Assembly (NCBI GenBank): GCA_010672925.1
Contig: JAAHFP010000054.1
Coordinates: 1 to 40,757 of the forward strand
Source: Symploca sp. SIO1C2
Lineage (GTDB): Bacteria > Cyanobacteriota > Cyanobacteriia > Cyanobacteriales > Coleofasciculaceae
DNA length: 40,757 nt
Direction: 5' to 3'
A program made the position numbers and the translations under genes. A model generated the notes under the pieces. It did no database searches and had not been told where the DNA came from. It saw only the letters and a program-made list of their open reading frames with translations. Below are positions 7,549 through 15,305 of this stretch, in pieces (the stretch's first letter is position 1; each line of letters starts with the position of its first letter).

Positions 7549-9006
7549 ATGCCTAAGCAATTTCGTCTTACTCAAGGTGAGCTTCCGGTGCTTGCCGCCC
7601 TCATCAATTCCCTTGGCTTGGAACCACATTTTCCAGGCGAGGTAACTCGCCTTGGCTGCGATCCAGTTTTGGCTTCCCCCCACCACCTGGGGGAATCCGT
7701 CTCCACTGCACTGTTGCTGGGAGCCGTCGCTGCCTCCGCGATTTGGAAGCACCGCACTGGAAGAAACAATAACCTAGAGATCGATATCCACGATGCCATC
7801 CATTACCTCCATCCGGTTCACTTTATCTGGCAGCAGGGGTATAACATGGATCTCGGTGCCAATTTGGTGGAGATCAACTACTGCTACCAGTGTCAAGATG
7901 GTCGGCACGTCTGGATTCAGGCAGGACCACCTTATCCTAAGCTACAGAATCGCTACTTGAACTTCTTCGACTGTGGCAACAACCGCAAAGCGATTCAAAG
8001 AGTCATCGGACAATGGAATGCTCTTGAATTAGAAGAGAAACTTGCCGAATTGGGTCTGCCTTGTTGCATGGTGAGAGACAAGGGAGAATGGCGTGAACAT
8101 CCCCAAGGAAGGCAACTCCTGCAAAACCCTGTGATCGACATTGAAAAGGTTGCAGATGGAGAACCTAGGGGACTAGAACCTGGTGATTCTGCCCCATTAG
8201 CGGGGATTAATGTACTGGATTTCACCCATGTTCTCGCCGGACCACGCTCAACAATGAGCCTTGCAGAGTTTGGTGCTAATGTCCTCCACATTGCTCCGCC
8301 TCACCATCTAGACCCAAAAACGATCAATCTGGGGGTAAACCGTGGCAAGAAGTCTGCTTTCTTGGATCTAGGTGACCCAAATGATGAGCAGAAGATGCGA
8401 TCGCTCTTTGCACAAGCTGATGTCTTTGCCTTTTCCTACCGCCCCAAGGTTGCTGATAGATTTGGTTTGACGGTGGAAGATATCCTGGCGCTGAACAAAA
8501 AAGGTATTGTCTGTCTATCGATCAATGCCTTTGGACACGATGGGGTGTGGAAAAATCGCCCCGGTTTTGACCAGAATGCACAAATGGTGAGTGGCTTTTC
8601 TGTTACGGAAGGCTCTAGGGAGCAGCCAGCAACATCACCGGTATATTATCTAAATGATCTACTCACAGCCTATTTTGCTGCTGCTGGCATGATGGTGGCT
8701 CTATTGCGACGTGCCACAGAAGGGGGCAGTTACCATGTGAAGGTTTCTCTGGTGCGGAGTTGTATGTGGGCACAAGACCTAGGTTTAGTCAGTCCAGAAC
8801 AATACAGTTCCTGTCCAGCTGCCGATATTTTTCCCCGTCGGCTCACCGATGATCCATCTGCATTTACTTTCCCACCAAAACTGGTTAACGAAGCCTCACC
8901 ATTCGGTACAATCACCAGACTTGCACCAGCAATCAGGTATTCAGATATGCCGACTATAGACTTATTACCTGTTGTTCCCTATGGTTCATACCCACCGGTA
9001 TTTTGA
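7549..9006 (+). CDS. CaiB/BaiF (family III) CoA-transferase-like protein with rearranged domain order
   Basis: This 485-residue protein belongs to the family III CoA-transferases, which move CoA between acids through an aspartyl-CoA intermediate. The family's N-terminal Rossmann segment (GINVLDFTHVLAGP, then LAEFGANVLHI, then NRGKKSAFLDL) appears only from about residue 212. The likely catalytic Asp is in RPGFDQ, near residue 340. The first 200 residues look like the portion that normally follows the Rossmann domain, including IDIHDAIHYL and EWREHPQGRQLL. The C-terminal end has the related GGSYHVKVSLVRSCMW. The order therefore looks permuted or partly duplicated relative to Frc/CaiB. ATG 7549 is preferred over GTG 7534 because AAGGGG lies at proper distance. 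It follows the third radical SAM gene by 37 bases. Activation of an acid as CoA thioester for the radical SAM enzymes is a reasonable inference, not shown. Confidence 0.82.
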   Translation: MPKQFRLTQGELPVLAALINSLGLEPHFPGEVTRLGCDPVLASPHHLGESVSTALLLGAVAASAIWKHRTGRNNNLEIDIHDAIHYLHPVHFIWQQGYNMDLGANLVEINYCYQCQDGRHVWIQAGPPYPKLQNRYLNFFDCGNNRKAIQRVIGQWNALELEEKLAELGLPCCMVRDKGEWREHPQGRQLLQNPVIDIEKVADGEPRGLEPGDSAPLAGINVLDFTHVLAGPRSTMSLAEFGANVLHIAPPHHLDPKTINLGVNRGKKSAFLDLGDPNDEQKMRSLFAQADVFAFSYRPKVADRFGLTVEDILALNKKGIVCLSINAFGHDGVWKNRPGFDQNAQMVSGFSVTEGSREQPATSPVYYLNDLLTAYFAAAGMMVALLRRATEGGSYHVKVSLVRSCMWAQDLGLVSPEQYSSCPAADIFPRRLTDDPSAFTFPPKLVNEASPFGTITRLAPAIRYSDMPTIDLLPVVPYGSYPPVF

Positions 9007-9012
9007 AGACAT

Positions 9013-9624
9013 TTAAACAAGCCTAGCTAATAAAAATCTGATGATGACTTCCAATTCTTCAGTAACCCGATAAAGATTAATTCCTTCACAGATAGATTTT
9101 AATTGACGATCTAAAACACCAAATTGCCAAACATTACCCGTAGTCACAGCTCCTAAAATCTCAGTTTGTGGGGAATCAATCCATTGATCAAGGGCAATCA
9201 TCTCTGTAGCTAATTGAGTAAATCCTCGATTAATATCCGCTTGTTTAGCTTCAATAACAATCAAATTTGTTGTAGAGCGTAGCAAGTAGTCTAATTTACC
9301 TTGCAATCGATTGTTAACTTGAATCGAGTATTCTCTTCTTAACTTAGCGCGGGAATAATGAATTAAATCTGAGATAATTGGTGCAATGAGCATTTCCCGA
9401 CGGGTAACCTCATTCTCTAAATCTACGTAAGGTAATATTTCCTCAATGCGTTGCTTTAAATCAGTTATTCGGTCTAATTCGTCAGAATATTGTGGTAAAG
9501 TGAGGAATTTTCGCTCAAATGAATAACCAAATTCAGTAACCAAATCATCTACTGTAAATCCTAACTCAAAATAATTACTGAATGTGTAGGAACGATTAGG
9601 ATCAAGTAATGGCTGACGAGTCAT
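9013..9624 (-). CDS. PD-(D/E)XK nuclease-like protein, function unknown
   Basis: This 203-residue protein contains a nuclease-fold signature: NEVTRRE near residue 71, then LQGKLDYLL (Asp112), then LIVIEAKQAD (Glu125 and Lys127). This D...ExK arrangement after a beta strand is typical of PD-(D/E)XK enzymes, including the N-terminal part of type I restriction R subunits. Many cyanobacteria carry such stand-alone proteins without a known partner; whether it cuts DNA is unknown. It lies on the opposite strand, converging on the CoA-transferase with only six bases between the two stop codons, and interrupts the biosynthetic-looking gene series. It is therefore probably unrelated to that pathway. 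Confidence 0.7.
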   Translation of the reverse strand: MTRQPLLDPNRSYTFSNYFELGFTVDDLVTEFGYSFERKFLTLPQYSDELDRITDLKQRIEEILPYVDLENEVTRREMLIAPIISDLIHYSRAKLRREYSIQVNNRLQGKLDYLLRSTTNLIVIEAKQADINRGFTQLATEMIALDQWIDSPQTEILGAVTTGNVWQFGVLDRQLKSICEGINLYRVTEELEVIIRFLLARLV

Positions 9625-9861
9625 GGTTTTTGTCCATATCCTTTATTATTTGTGGTGTTAGTCATTAAAATCACTACAGTTTATAGTGCTTGAACATTCA
9701 TCTAATAAATAAAAAATTTCTTCAAATTTATCTTTGATGGTATTCAGTATATTTTCTGATTTTTTTGTATCACTTTTATATTACAATGATACCAGAAACC
9801 GCCTATTGTGTAGAGTTTATTTTTTATTACTACCTTAGTTCCCCATAAAAAACTCCTAACT

Positions 9862-10620
9862 ATGACTAATCGCATCCTTTATCTATCCATAGTGCTTTGC
9901 TTCTCCTCCGCAGCTACAGTCCAAAGCCAAGAATTATCAGGAGAAAATCAAGAAGTTCGTAACAATAACGAGAATCAAGAGCTTTTGCTAGCTCAAGAAC
10001 TATCCTGTCCCACGGGGAGCACACCAAATCCTTTTGAGAGTACCGTGAGCCGACTGGTTTGTGATGTCGATAGCAACGATAAGAAAACCTTCCCTCTAAC
10101 TGATGAAGCCCCCACCGTCGTTCGCATAGAAGATTTGCCTATTAGGATCAATACCAGTTATCCCGAATGGTACACTCAAAATGAAGGAACTGGTATAGCA
10201 AACGAGAATTCTTTTCACTACTATCATACTTTAATGGAACCTGGAGCTGCCAAGCCTGCCTACGACAGCGAAGGAATTGCCTGCTACACTTTTTTCCTAC
10301 GTCCAGAAAAGACCTACTTTGCCCATAACCACCCCCCACGGGAGTTTTACTATATCTACAGTGGAGAAGGAACTTGGTACGGTGGCGATGAGGTGCAGGA
10401 GGTAGGACCGGGTACCTTTATCGTACACCCTCCCTACCTCTCCCATGGCTTTACTAATACCTCTAAAACAGAAGAACTTTCCGCCTTCGTTTGTTGGTGG
10501 CAAACTCCTGATGATCCAGCAGATATTCTAGATCATGGTGGCTTACCTACAAATCCCTGCTTAGTTGAACAAGAAGCAACTGCTAAACCCTATGCTGTTG
10601 ATGAGGTGTGCGTGGATTAG
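9862..10620 (+). CDS. Exported cupin-domain protein
   Basis: This 252-residue protein starts with a likely Sec signal peptide (residues 1-22, ending near TVQSQ), so it should act outside the cytoplasm. The cupin fold is supported by both motifs. Motif 1 reads HNHPPREFYYIYSGEG, which fits HxH(x3)E(x6)G with His155, His157 and Glu161. Motif 2 reads GTFIVHPPYLSHGFTN with His195. Together these give a complete 3-His/1-Glu metal site. Cupins include dioxygenases, isomerases, lyases and binding proteins, and nothing here decides among them. The region before the cupin (about 85-140) is not a recognised domain. It is preceded by an AT-rich 237-base gap containing no other gene and converges on the methyltransferase gene at 10641. 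Confidence 0.75.
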   Translation: MTNRILYLSIVLCFSSAATVQSQELSGENQEVRNNNENQELLLAQELSCPTGSTPNPFESTVSRLVCDVDSNDKKTFPLTDEAPTVVRIEDLPIRINTSYPEWYTQNEGTGIANENSFHYYHTLMEPGAAKPAYDSEGIACYTFFLRPEKTYFAHNHPPREFYYIYSGEGTWYGGDEVQEVGPGTFIVHPPYLSHGFTNTSKTEELSAFVCWWQTPDDPADILDHGGLPTNPCLVEQEATAKPYAVDEVCVD

Positions 10621-10640
10621 CCAGCATAAGCTAAGATGCA

Positions 10641-11375
10641 CTAATATTTTTTGACAGAAAGCAACAGACCATGTCCCTTTGCTTCCCCAATATACCAAAG
10701 TAGTTTAACAGTGGTAAGGTCAAAGTACTTCGCTAATTGAGACGTCACTTCCAGATAGAGAGGAAAGCGGTCATTAAAGACACGATAAAAGAAAACAAAT
10801 TCCCCTCCAGATGCTAAAACTCGCCCTACTTGCTCAATCCCCCGGAAAACTAGATCATCGTTCCTTAAAATTCCCATTTCGTAGGAATCTGAAGCAATAG
10901 GACGATCAATAGACCGGCTGGGAAATGGCATAAAGGCTAAATCGTAGGCTCCGTCTTGTTCTGTCGCACACAAATCTTGTACTGTAACCCGGTCTTGTTC
11001 TCGGAACAGGGGGTGATTGCTGATTGCGGTTACATTGGGATGAAGATCGGAGAACACGACATTGGTACTACCCTTGAGAATACAAGACAAACCGATGATT
11101 CCACAACCACATCCAAGATCTAGAGTTCTTTTCCCTTCGGCATTAATTTGCTCATTAAGGACGCCACTCACAAAAGCTTGAGCAGCAATTCCGCCATAAG
11201 GGTTAAAAACCCCTTTGGGAACCATAATATCAAAAACAGGCTTTTCTTGAAATAAGACGGTAATTTCCCGCTCTTTTGACGAAATTTCCTCGTGGAATTT
11301 AAGATATTCCTCTCGACCATATTGGAGTGGTTCGGCGTTTTTCAACTCAATTGAAACGTCTTCTTGTCGAATCAT
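10641..11375 (-). CDS. Class I SAM-dependent methyltransferase (small-domain/PrmC-like)
   Basis: This 244-residue protein has the SAM-binding motif I TLDLGCGCGIIG at about residues 84-95, the acidic end of strand 2 in VVFSDLHPN, and AFMPFPSRS at the place where related enzymes carry the NPPY-type catalytic motif. The N-terminal part contains VFNPYGGIAAQAF, reminiscent of the MTS domain of RsmC/PrmC-like enzymes. It may act on a nitrogen atom of a protein or small molecule; the changed catalytic motif makes a standard PrmC role unlikely. It is the second gene of a probable minus-strand pair with the methyltransferase at 11427 (51-base gap) and faces the cupin gene. Confidence 0.75.
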   Translation of the reverse strand: MIRQEDVSIELKNAEPLQYGREEYLKFHEEISSKEREITVLFQEKPVFDIMVPKGVFNPYGGIAAQAFVSGVLNEQINAEGKRTLDLGCGCGIIGLSCILKGSTNVVFSDLHPNVTAISNHPLFREQDRVTVQDLCATEQDGAYDLAFMPFPSRSIDRPIASDSYEMGILRNDDLVFRGIEQVGRVLASGGEFVFFYRVFNDRFPLYLEVTSQLAKYFDLTTVKLLWYIGEAKGHGLLLSVKKY

Positions 11376-11426
11376 TAGTAGTTCCCAAGTTCAATACAAT
11401 GTAAGCAAAATATAGCAATAACGGGT

Positions 11427-12230
11427 CTAAACCTTTTGACAAAGATAAAACCACCAACCAATTTCACCAGCTACAGCTGCCTCACTCGTCTTTTGATAAG
11501 CAATGCTCCGTTCAGGAAATTGTGCTTGCACTCGCTTGGCTTGAATATCATAAAACTTTTTCATGTGCAGGGTTAAATCCAGAGCTTCTAAGACTTTAAA
11601 TCCTACTTTAGTTAGAGTATTTACATAAGACTCAGGATTAAACAGCTCAGTAAGGTGAAGACGATCATACACATACTGTAAGGTTGATTCACTTGCCTGT
11701 GGCACTAAAGCTACTAAATCATCAAAGAGTAAAATTCCACTTTTTCCTAAAACCCGATGAATTTCTCGTAAGGCCAGGTCTCGTTCATGAATATGCAAGA
11801 GCGTTCCTTGACTCCAAACATGGCTAAAATGCTGATCTTTTGACGGCAGATTAGTCGCAGACGCCTTCTCAAAAGCAAGGTTTAGTTCAGGAAAGTTGGC
11901 AGCTTTTTCTTGGGCATTAGCAATATGGATTTCGCTGATATCTATACCCACCACCTCACAACCAGTTTTTTGAGCTAAATAAAGAGCTGTATTGCCATTT
12001 CCACAGCCGAGATCTAGAACACGAGACTCAGCATTGATGCTACTTTGATCCAGCATATACTCATCCCAGCGATCGGAAGCTTGGAATAACACTTCCTCCT
12101 CATCAGGGGCATCCAAATCATCAAAATAACCCCAATGTTTGCTGCCATCAGGATTCCAAGGAACTTGATATTGAGTTTCTACTGTATTGTAGTATTTTTC
12201 TGTATCAAATTCTGTGAATTTCTTACCCAT
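11427..12230 (-). CDS. Class I SAM-dependent small-molecule methyltransferase
   Basis: This 267-residue protein has motif I VLDLGCGNGN (residues 71-80), the acidic residue of motif II in VVGIDIS, and a post-motif segment HVWSQGTLLHIHERDLALREIHRVL. That layout is seen in UbiE/GSMT-like and sarcosine/dimethylglycine N-methyltransferases, so N-methylation of a small molecule is plausible but unproven. The N-terminus FDTEKYYNTVETQY is unusual for the housekeeping members of the family. It is divergently oriented from the aminomutase-like gene at 12705, sharing a 474-base intergenic region that may regulate both. Confidence 0.75.
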   Translation of the reverse strand: MGKKFTEFDTEKYYNTVETQYQVPWNPDGSKHWGYFDDLDAPDEEEVLFQASDRWDEYMLDQSSINAESRVLDLGCGNGNTALYLAQKTGCEVVGIDISEIHIANAQEKAANFPELNLAFEKASATNLPSKDQHFSHVWSQGTLLHIHERDLALREIHRVLGKSGILLFDDLVALVPQASESTLQYVYDRLHLTELFNPESYVNTLTKVGFKVLEALDLTLHMKKFYDIQAKRVQAQFPERSIAYQKTSEAAVAGEIGWWFYLCQKV

Positions 12231-12704
12231 CTTGTTATTTCATAGTCTGGTCGCATGTTTTTTAACACCTGTCTATCGTTCCAAAGAACTAGAGAAAAGG
12301 TGTAATTTCAGCCAACTTGTATCTGCCAAGCATCTTCAATTTTACTATAATAGCAGATTTTACAAATATCCGATGCAACAACGTCATCGAATCTAGGAGT
12401 CTTGCTTTTAGCCTTTTTCATCGAAGCTGAGGAGCTAAGAGATCATAGAATATACTTATGAGCTTGACTTTCAGGACTACATTATTAAAATAGAGTGTGA
12501 AACGGCAATTTTAGTTAGTACTCTATTTTGTCAAAACTTGTGCCGTAATTTACTAGAGTCCAGTTGGCCTTTTGTGAATTCCAGAAAACTCCAGCTGAAG
12601 CTAACATAGATCAATACCTGAAAATGGTTAAAAAACACCACGATAACTAACCACCCCTAGACTCTAGTATTAGGTATTTATCCATATATTTTCTACTCCA
12701 AAAG
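12231..12704. other. Divergent intergenic region between methyltransferase and KamA-like genes
   Basis: This 474-base AT-rich interval has no supported gene. It should contain promoters for both flanking genes. A perfect 10-base inverted repeat, AAAATAGAGT at 12487-12496 and ACTCTATTTT at 12520-12529, is the only symmetrical element seen and could be a hairpin or an operator. No convincing sigma-70 pair was identified. Confidence 0.5.
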
Positions 12705-14033
12705 ATGAATATGCAGTCAAAAAAAATCAAGTTCTATCAAGCAAAAGACATCAAAAATTTAGAGCAGTTATCTAAATTTTCTTTCAAAGAACGCTTGCAA
12801 ATGCAAGCGGTTGCTTCTGTATTACCTTTCCGCACTAACAACTATGTCATAGAAGAATTGATTGATTGGAACAATGTCCCAGATGATCCCATTTTTCGTC
12901 TAACTTTTACCCATCCCGAAATGCTACCTTCTCAAGAGTTGAACTATGTCTATCAACTTCTTGAAGAAAATACTCCTCAGAAAGAACTTCGGGAAGCAGT
13001 CAATCAAATTCGTAGGCGACTCAATCCTCATCCTGCCGGACAAAAACAATACAATGTTCCGACTTTCAATGGAGAACCTGTACCAGGAATCCAGCATAAA
13101 TATCGGGAGACAGTTTTAATTTTTCCCACCGCAGGACAAACCTGTCATGCTTATTGTACTTTTTGCTTTCGTTGGCCTCAATTTGTGGGACTCGACGACT
13201 TAACATTTGCCACCAGGGAGTCAGGAATTTTTCAACAATACCTGCAACAACATCAAGAAGTGACTGATGTTTTGTTGACAGGGGGCGATCCGATGACCAT
13301 GAAAACAAAGCAGATTGCTCTTTATATTGAGCCTTTACTAGAACCGGAATTTGACCATATCCAAACCATTAGAATTGGTACAAAATCCCTCGCTTATTGG
13401 CCTTATCGTTACGTCACGGATCCAGATGCCGACGATTTGCTGCGCTTATTGGAAAAAGTGGTGCAACGGGGCAAACATTTAGCAATTATGGGTCACTACG
13501 AACATTGGAAAGAACTTGATACTCCTATCGCCCAAGAAGCAATTAGACGTATTCGCTCAACAGGAGCACAAATTCGTACCCAAGCCCCTGTGATTCGCCA
13601 TATCAACGACTCGGCAGAAACTTGGGCAAAAATGTGGCAAATGCAGGTGAATTTGGGCTGCATTCCTTACTATATGTTTGTAGAGCGACAAACAGGAGCC
13701 AAAGAGTACTTTGAAATTTCCCTGGTTCGTACTTGGGAAATTTATCAACAAGCAATACAACAGGTATCTGGTTTAGGTAGAACTGCTAGAGGTCCAGTGA
13801 TGTCAGCATTGCCAGGAAAGGTCGCAATTGATGGTGTTGCTGAAATCGCTGGAGAAAAGGTGTTTGCCTTATCATTTTTGCAAGCCCGTGAACCTGACTG
13901 GTGCAAGCGACCATTCTTTGCCCAGTTTAATGCTGATGCTACTTGGTTGAGTGATTTACAACCTGCTTTTGGTCAGGATAAGTTTTTCTACGAGAGCCAG
14001 CTAGAAGAAATTTTGACCAATAAGATGCTGTAA
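12705..14033 (+). CDS. KamA-family radical SAM protein (lysine 2,3-aminomutase-like)
   Basis: This 442-residue protein matches the KamA/EpmB family: an N-terminal helical region, the cluster motif TCHAYCTFCFRW (Cys147, Cys151, Cys154), the SAM-binding TGGDPM (near 192-197), QAPVIRHIND, and a C-terminal lysine in SALPGKVAIDG (Lys372) at the place of the PLP-binding lysine. Family members shift an amino group from C2 to C3 of lysine, glutamate or arginine using PLP and a deoxyadenosyl radical. The residues ahead of the lysine (VMSALPGK) differ from the VVDAPGGGGK of lysine 2,3-aminomutase; by eye the Asp that contacts the substrate's distal amine there is absent, so the substrate is probably not lysine. 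A proper alignment is needed for certainty. The gene diverges from the two methyltransferases. No strong ribosome-binding site is visible, and ATG 12711 is an alternative start. Confidence 0.85.
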   Translation: MNMQSKKIKFYQAKDIKNLEQLSKFSFKERLQMQAVASVLPFRTNNYVIEELIDWNNVPDDPIFRLTFTHPEMLPSQELNYVYQLLEENTPQKELREAVNQIRRRLNPHPAGQKQYNVPTFNGEPVPGIQHKYRETVLIFPTAGQTCHAYCTFCFRWPQFVGLDDLTFATRESGIFQQYLQQHQEVTDVLLTGGDPMTMKTKQIALYIEPLLEPEFDHIQTIRIGTKSLAYWPYRYVTDPDADDLLRLLEKVVQRGKHLAIMGHYEHWKELDTPIAQEAIRRIRSTGAQIRTQAPVIRHINDSAETWAKMWQMQVNLGCIPYYMFVERQTGAKEYFEISLVRTWEIYQQAIQQVSGLGRTARGPVMSALPGKVAIDGVAEIAGEKVFALSFLQAREPDWCKRPFFAQFNADATWLSDLQPAFGQDKFFYESQLEEILTNKML

Positions 14034-14121
14034 ACAAGATGCTAGGGCTGTTTGTAGAAAATCATCGGAAATGATTAAGCTCATGACCTTAATCTCTTAA
14101 ATGAGACATGTTAGGTAAGAG

Positions 14122-14146
14122 CCCCGACTTTTTCAAGAAGTCGGGG
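14122..14146. terminator. Hairpin CCCCGACTT/AAGTCGGGG after KamA-like gene
   Basis: A 9-base perfect stem with a 7-base loop lies 89 bases after the stop codon. Only two T follow, so it is a weak intrinsic terminator at best. The same stem core occurs at 35652-35684, which suggests a dispersed palindrome family that may also serve in termination. Confidence 0.5.
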
Positions 14147-14197
14147 TTCTCCAGAGTCCCATTTCCCTTAGATTAGGTTGAGTGAATTAATAATTTT

Positions 14198-14257
14198 GAG
14201 GAAAACTTATAGATTTGATGGGAGAGCAGATGACAGGCAAGATGCCTGTTCCACAAA
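14198..14257. repeat. Dispersed repeat containing CAGGCAAGATGCCTG
   Basis: The block starts GAGGAAAACTTAT and ends with the palindromic GACAGGCAAGATGCCTGTTC. A second full copy is at 17529-17587 and a truncated copy containing only the first part is at 17391-17420. All copies are intergenic and in the same orientation. Confidence 0.8.
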
Positions 14258-14419
14258 CAATGATTCAAAGCGATCGCGTCTTCAATTGTTGATTCTATTG
14301 CAGTTCAGGAGTTTAGCCCTTGGTGTGAAACTCCTTTCCCTTACTCAGCTTCCGCTACGATAAGTTCAATTCTAATTGCTGTGAAGACCTTTTAGTATGT
14401 AAGAGCGCTATAATTTAAT

Positions 14420-14474
14420 TCGGAGATTCTTCATGATGAAATAAAGAATATCTTCAAAGCAAGGCTCAATTAAT
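14420..14474 (+). pseudogene. Remnant 3' end of a second Panacea (DUF4065) antitoxin gene
   Basis: The 62 bases at 14421-14482 match 15688-15749 at 55 positions, without gaps. The reading frame is intact and encodes SEILHDEIKNIFKARLN then stop, against SEIPHDEMKDFFKTRIN in the intact gene. Immediately upstream (14405-14417) is sequence matching the region just before the intact gene, so almost the whole coding region was deleted between promoter and last 17 codons. Confidence 0.75.
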
Positions 14475-14504
14475 TGGTTAAGCACCTAAACAAAAAACAA
14501 AACT

Positions 14505-14987
14505 ATGAATATTACATTCGATCAGTTTGCTGGATTAGTTACAGAATGGGCTAACGTAAAATCTGCAGAATTTAAATTTTATTATCCATTAAAAGGAGGA
14601 TGGGAGGCATGGACTCAAGCTGAAGTAGCAGCCTATATCCTTTCTAAAGACAGCACTATTGATATTTTAAGAGAATGGTCTATCTATCAGAATAACAATC
14701 AAAGGGTAGATTGGTTGTTCAATAACCAAGACCCAACAGTTGGTAACAAAATTGCCATTGAGTTAAAATGCCAGTCTTTTGAAAACCGGAATACTTTTAC
14801 TAATGGTCTAGCTGCCGACGAAGCGAAACTTGCCCAGGCTAACTTAAAGGCCGCATACCAGGGTTGTCAAACCGGCGTGATGGGTATCAGTTTTGAGCCA
14901 ACCGCCACCAACTGGATGCAAGCCAACAACTATGTTCTCGTTTTTAAAAATGCTGACATTGCCATTGGTATCAAGAGATTGAATTGA
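14505..14987 (+). CDS. Putative PD-(D/E)XK-fold protein
   Basis: This 160-residue protein has no family I can name. Residues 68-90 read VDWLFNN followed about ten residues later by KIAIELKCQS, giving Asp69, Glu86 and Lys88 in the D...ExK spacing of PD-(D/E)XK nucleases. Upstream, WTQAEVAAYIL could supply the helix that often precedes this core. There is no signal peptide or membrane segment. It sits at the site where a second toxin gene would be expected: just after the remnant of a duplicated Panacea antitoxin (14420-14474) and before the intact Panacea pair. It could be an effector or toxin of that lost pair, or an independent accessory gene. The ribosome-binding site is weak. Confidence 0.6.
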   Translation: MNITFDQFAGLVTEWANVKSAEFKFYYPLKGGWEAWTQAEVAAYILSKDSTIDILREWSIYQNNNQRVDWLFNNQDPTVGNKIAIELKCQSFENRNTFTNGLAADEAKLAQANLKAAYQGCQTGVMGISFEPTATNWMQANNYVLVFKNADIAIGIKRLN

Positions 14988-15305
14988 TTGGTAGCGGTTT
15001 TAATGTCTTTTATTATAAATTCCTGTAGTTCCCGATCTTGTTAATTATTTTGTGATTTAACATTTCACATCAGGATTTTTCGTTATTCCGCTAGATGTAC
15101 CAGACGCGCCATAGCGCGTCTCTACAAACCAATTATAGGGGTATAATTTACCTTATGAAATAAGTGCTGTTTGTAGAAACTCATTACCTTAATCTCTTCA
15201 ACTAAGAAATAGAGACGCGATCGCTTCTTCAATTATTGATTCTATTCTAGGATAGTGTATTGCAATTGCGATATAATTTAGAAAGGTGAGTTTAAGGCAA
15301 GATTA
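14988..15305. other. Upstream region of the Panacea antitoxin gene
   Basis: This 318-base gap holds an imperfect palindrome at 15102-15122 (AGACGCGCC/AGCGCGTCT), related to the one at 4226-4253. From 15166 on it matches in three blocks the gap at 14034-14420. TATAAT at 15272-15277 is a good -10 candidate for the gene starting at 15306. A matching -35 is not clear. Confidence 0.5.

Larger units (their letters stand above)
14034..14420. repeat. Repeat-rich gap carrying the upstream half of a lost Panacea locus
   Basis: No intact gene is seen. Three blocks match, in order, the sequence upstream of the intact Panacea gene: GCTGTTTGTAGAAA and ACCTTAATCTCTT (14047-14095 versus 15166-15198), a 30-base block at 14271-14300 (27 of 30 identical to 15218-15247), and GCGCTATAATTTA at 14405-14417 (12 of 13 identical to 15268-15280). 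The gap also holds the hairpin at 14122 and a dispersed repeat at 14198-14257. Confidence 0.7.

Noticed and set aside
14178-14363. 61-codon frame after the KamA-like gene
   Set aside because: It lies across a dispersed repeat and the duplicated Panacea upstream sequence, so it is not an independent gene.
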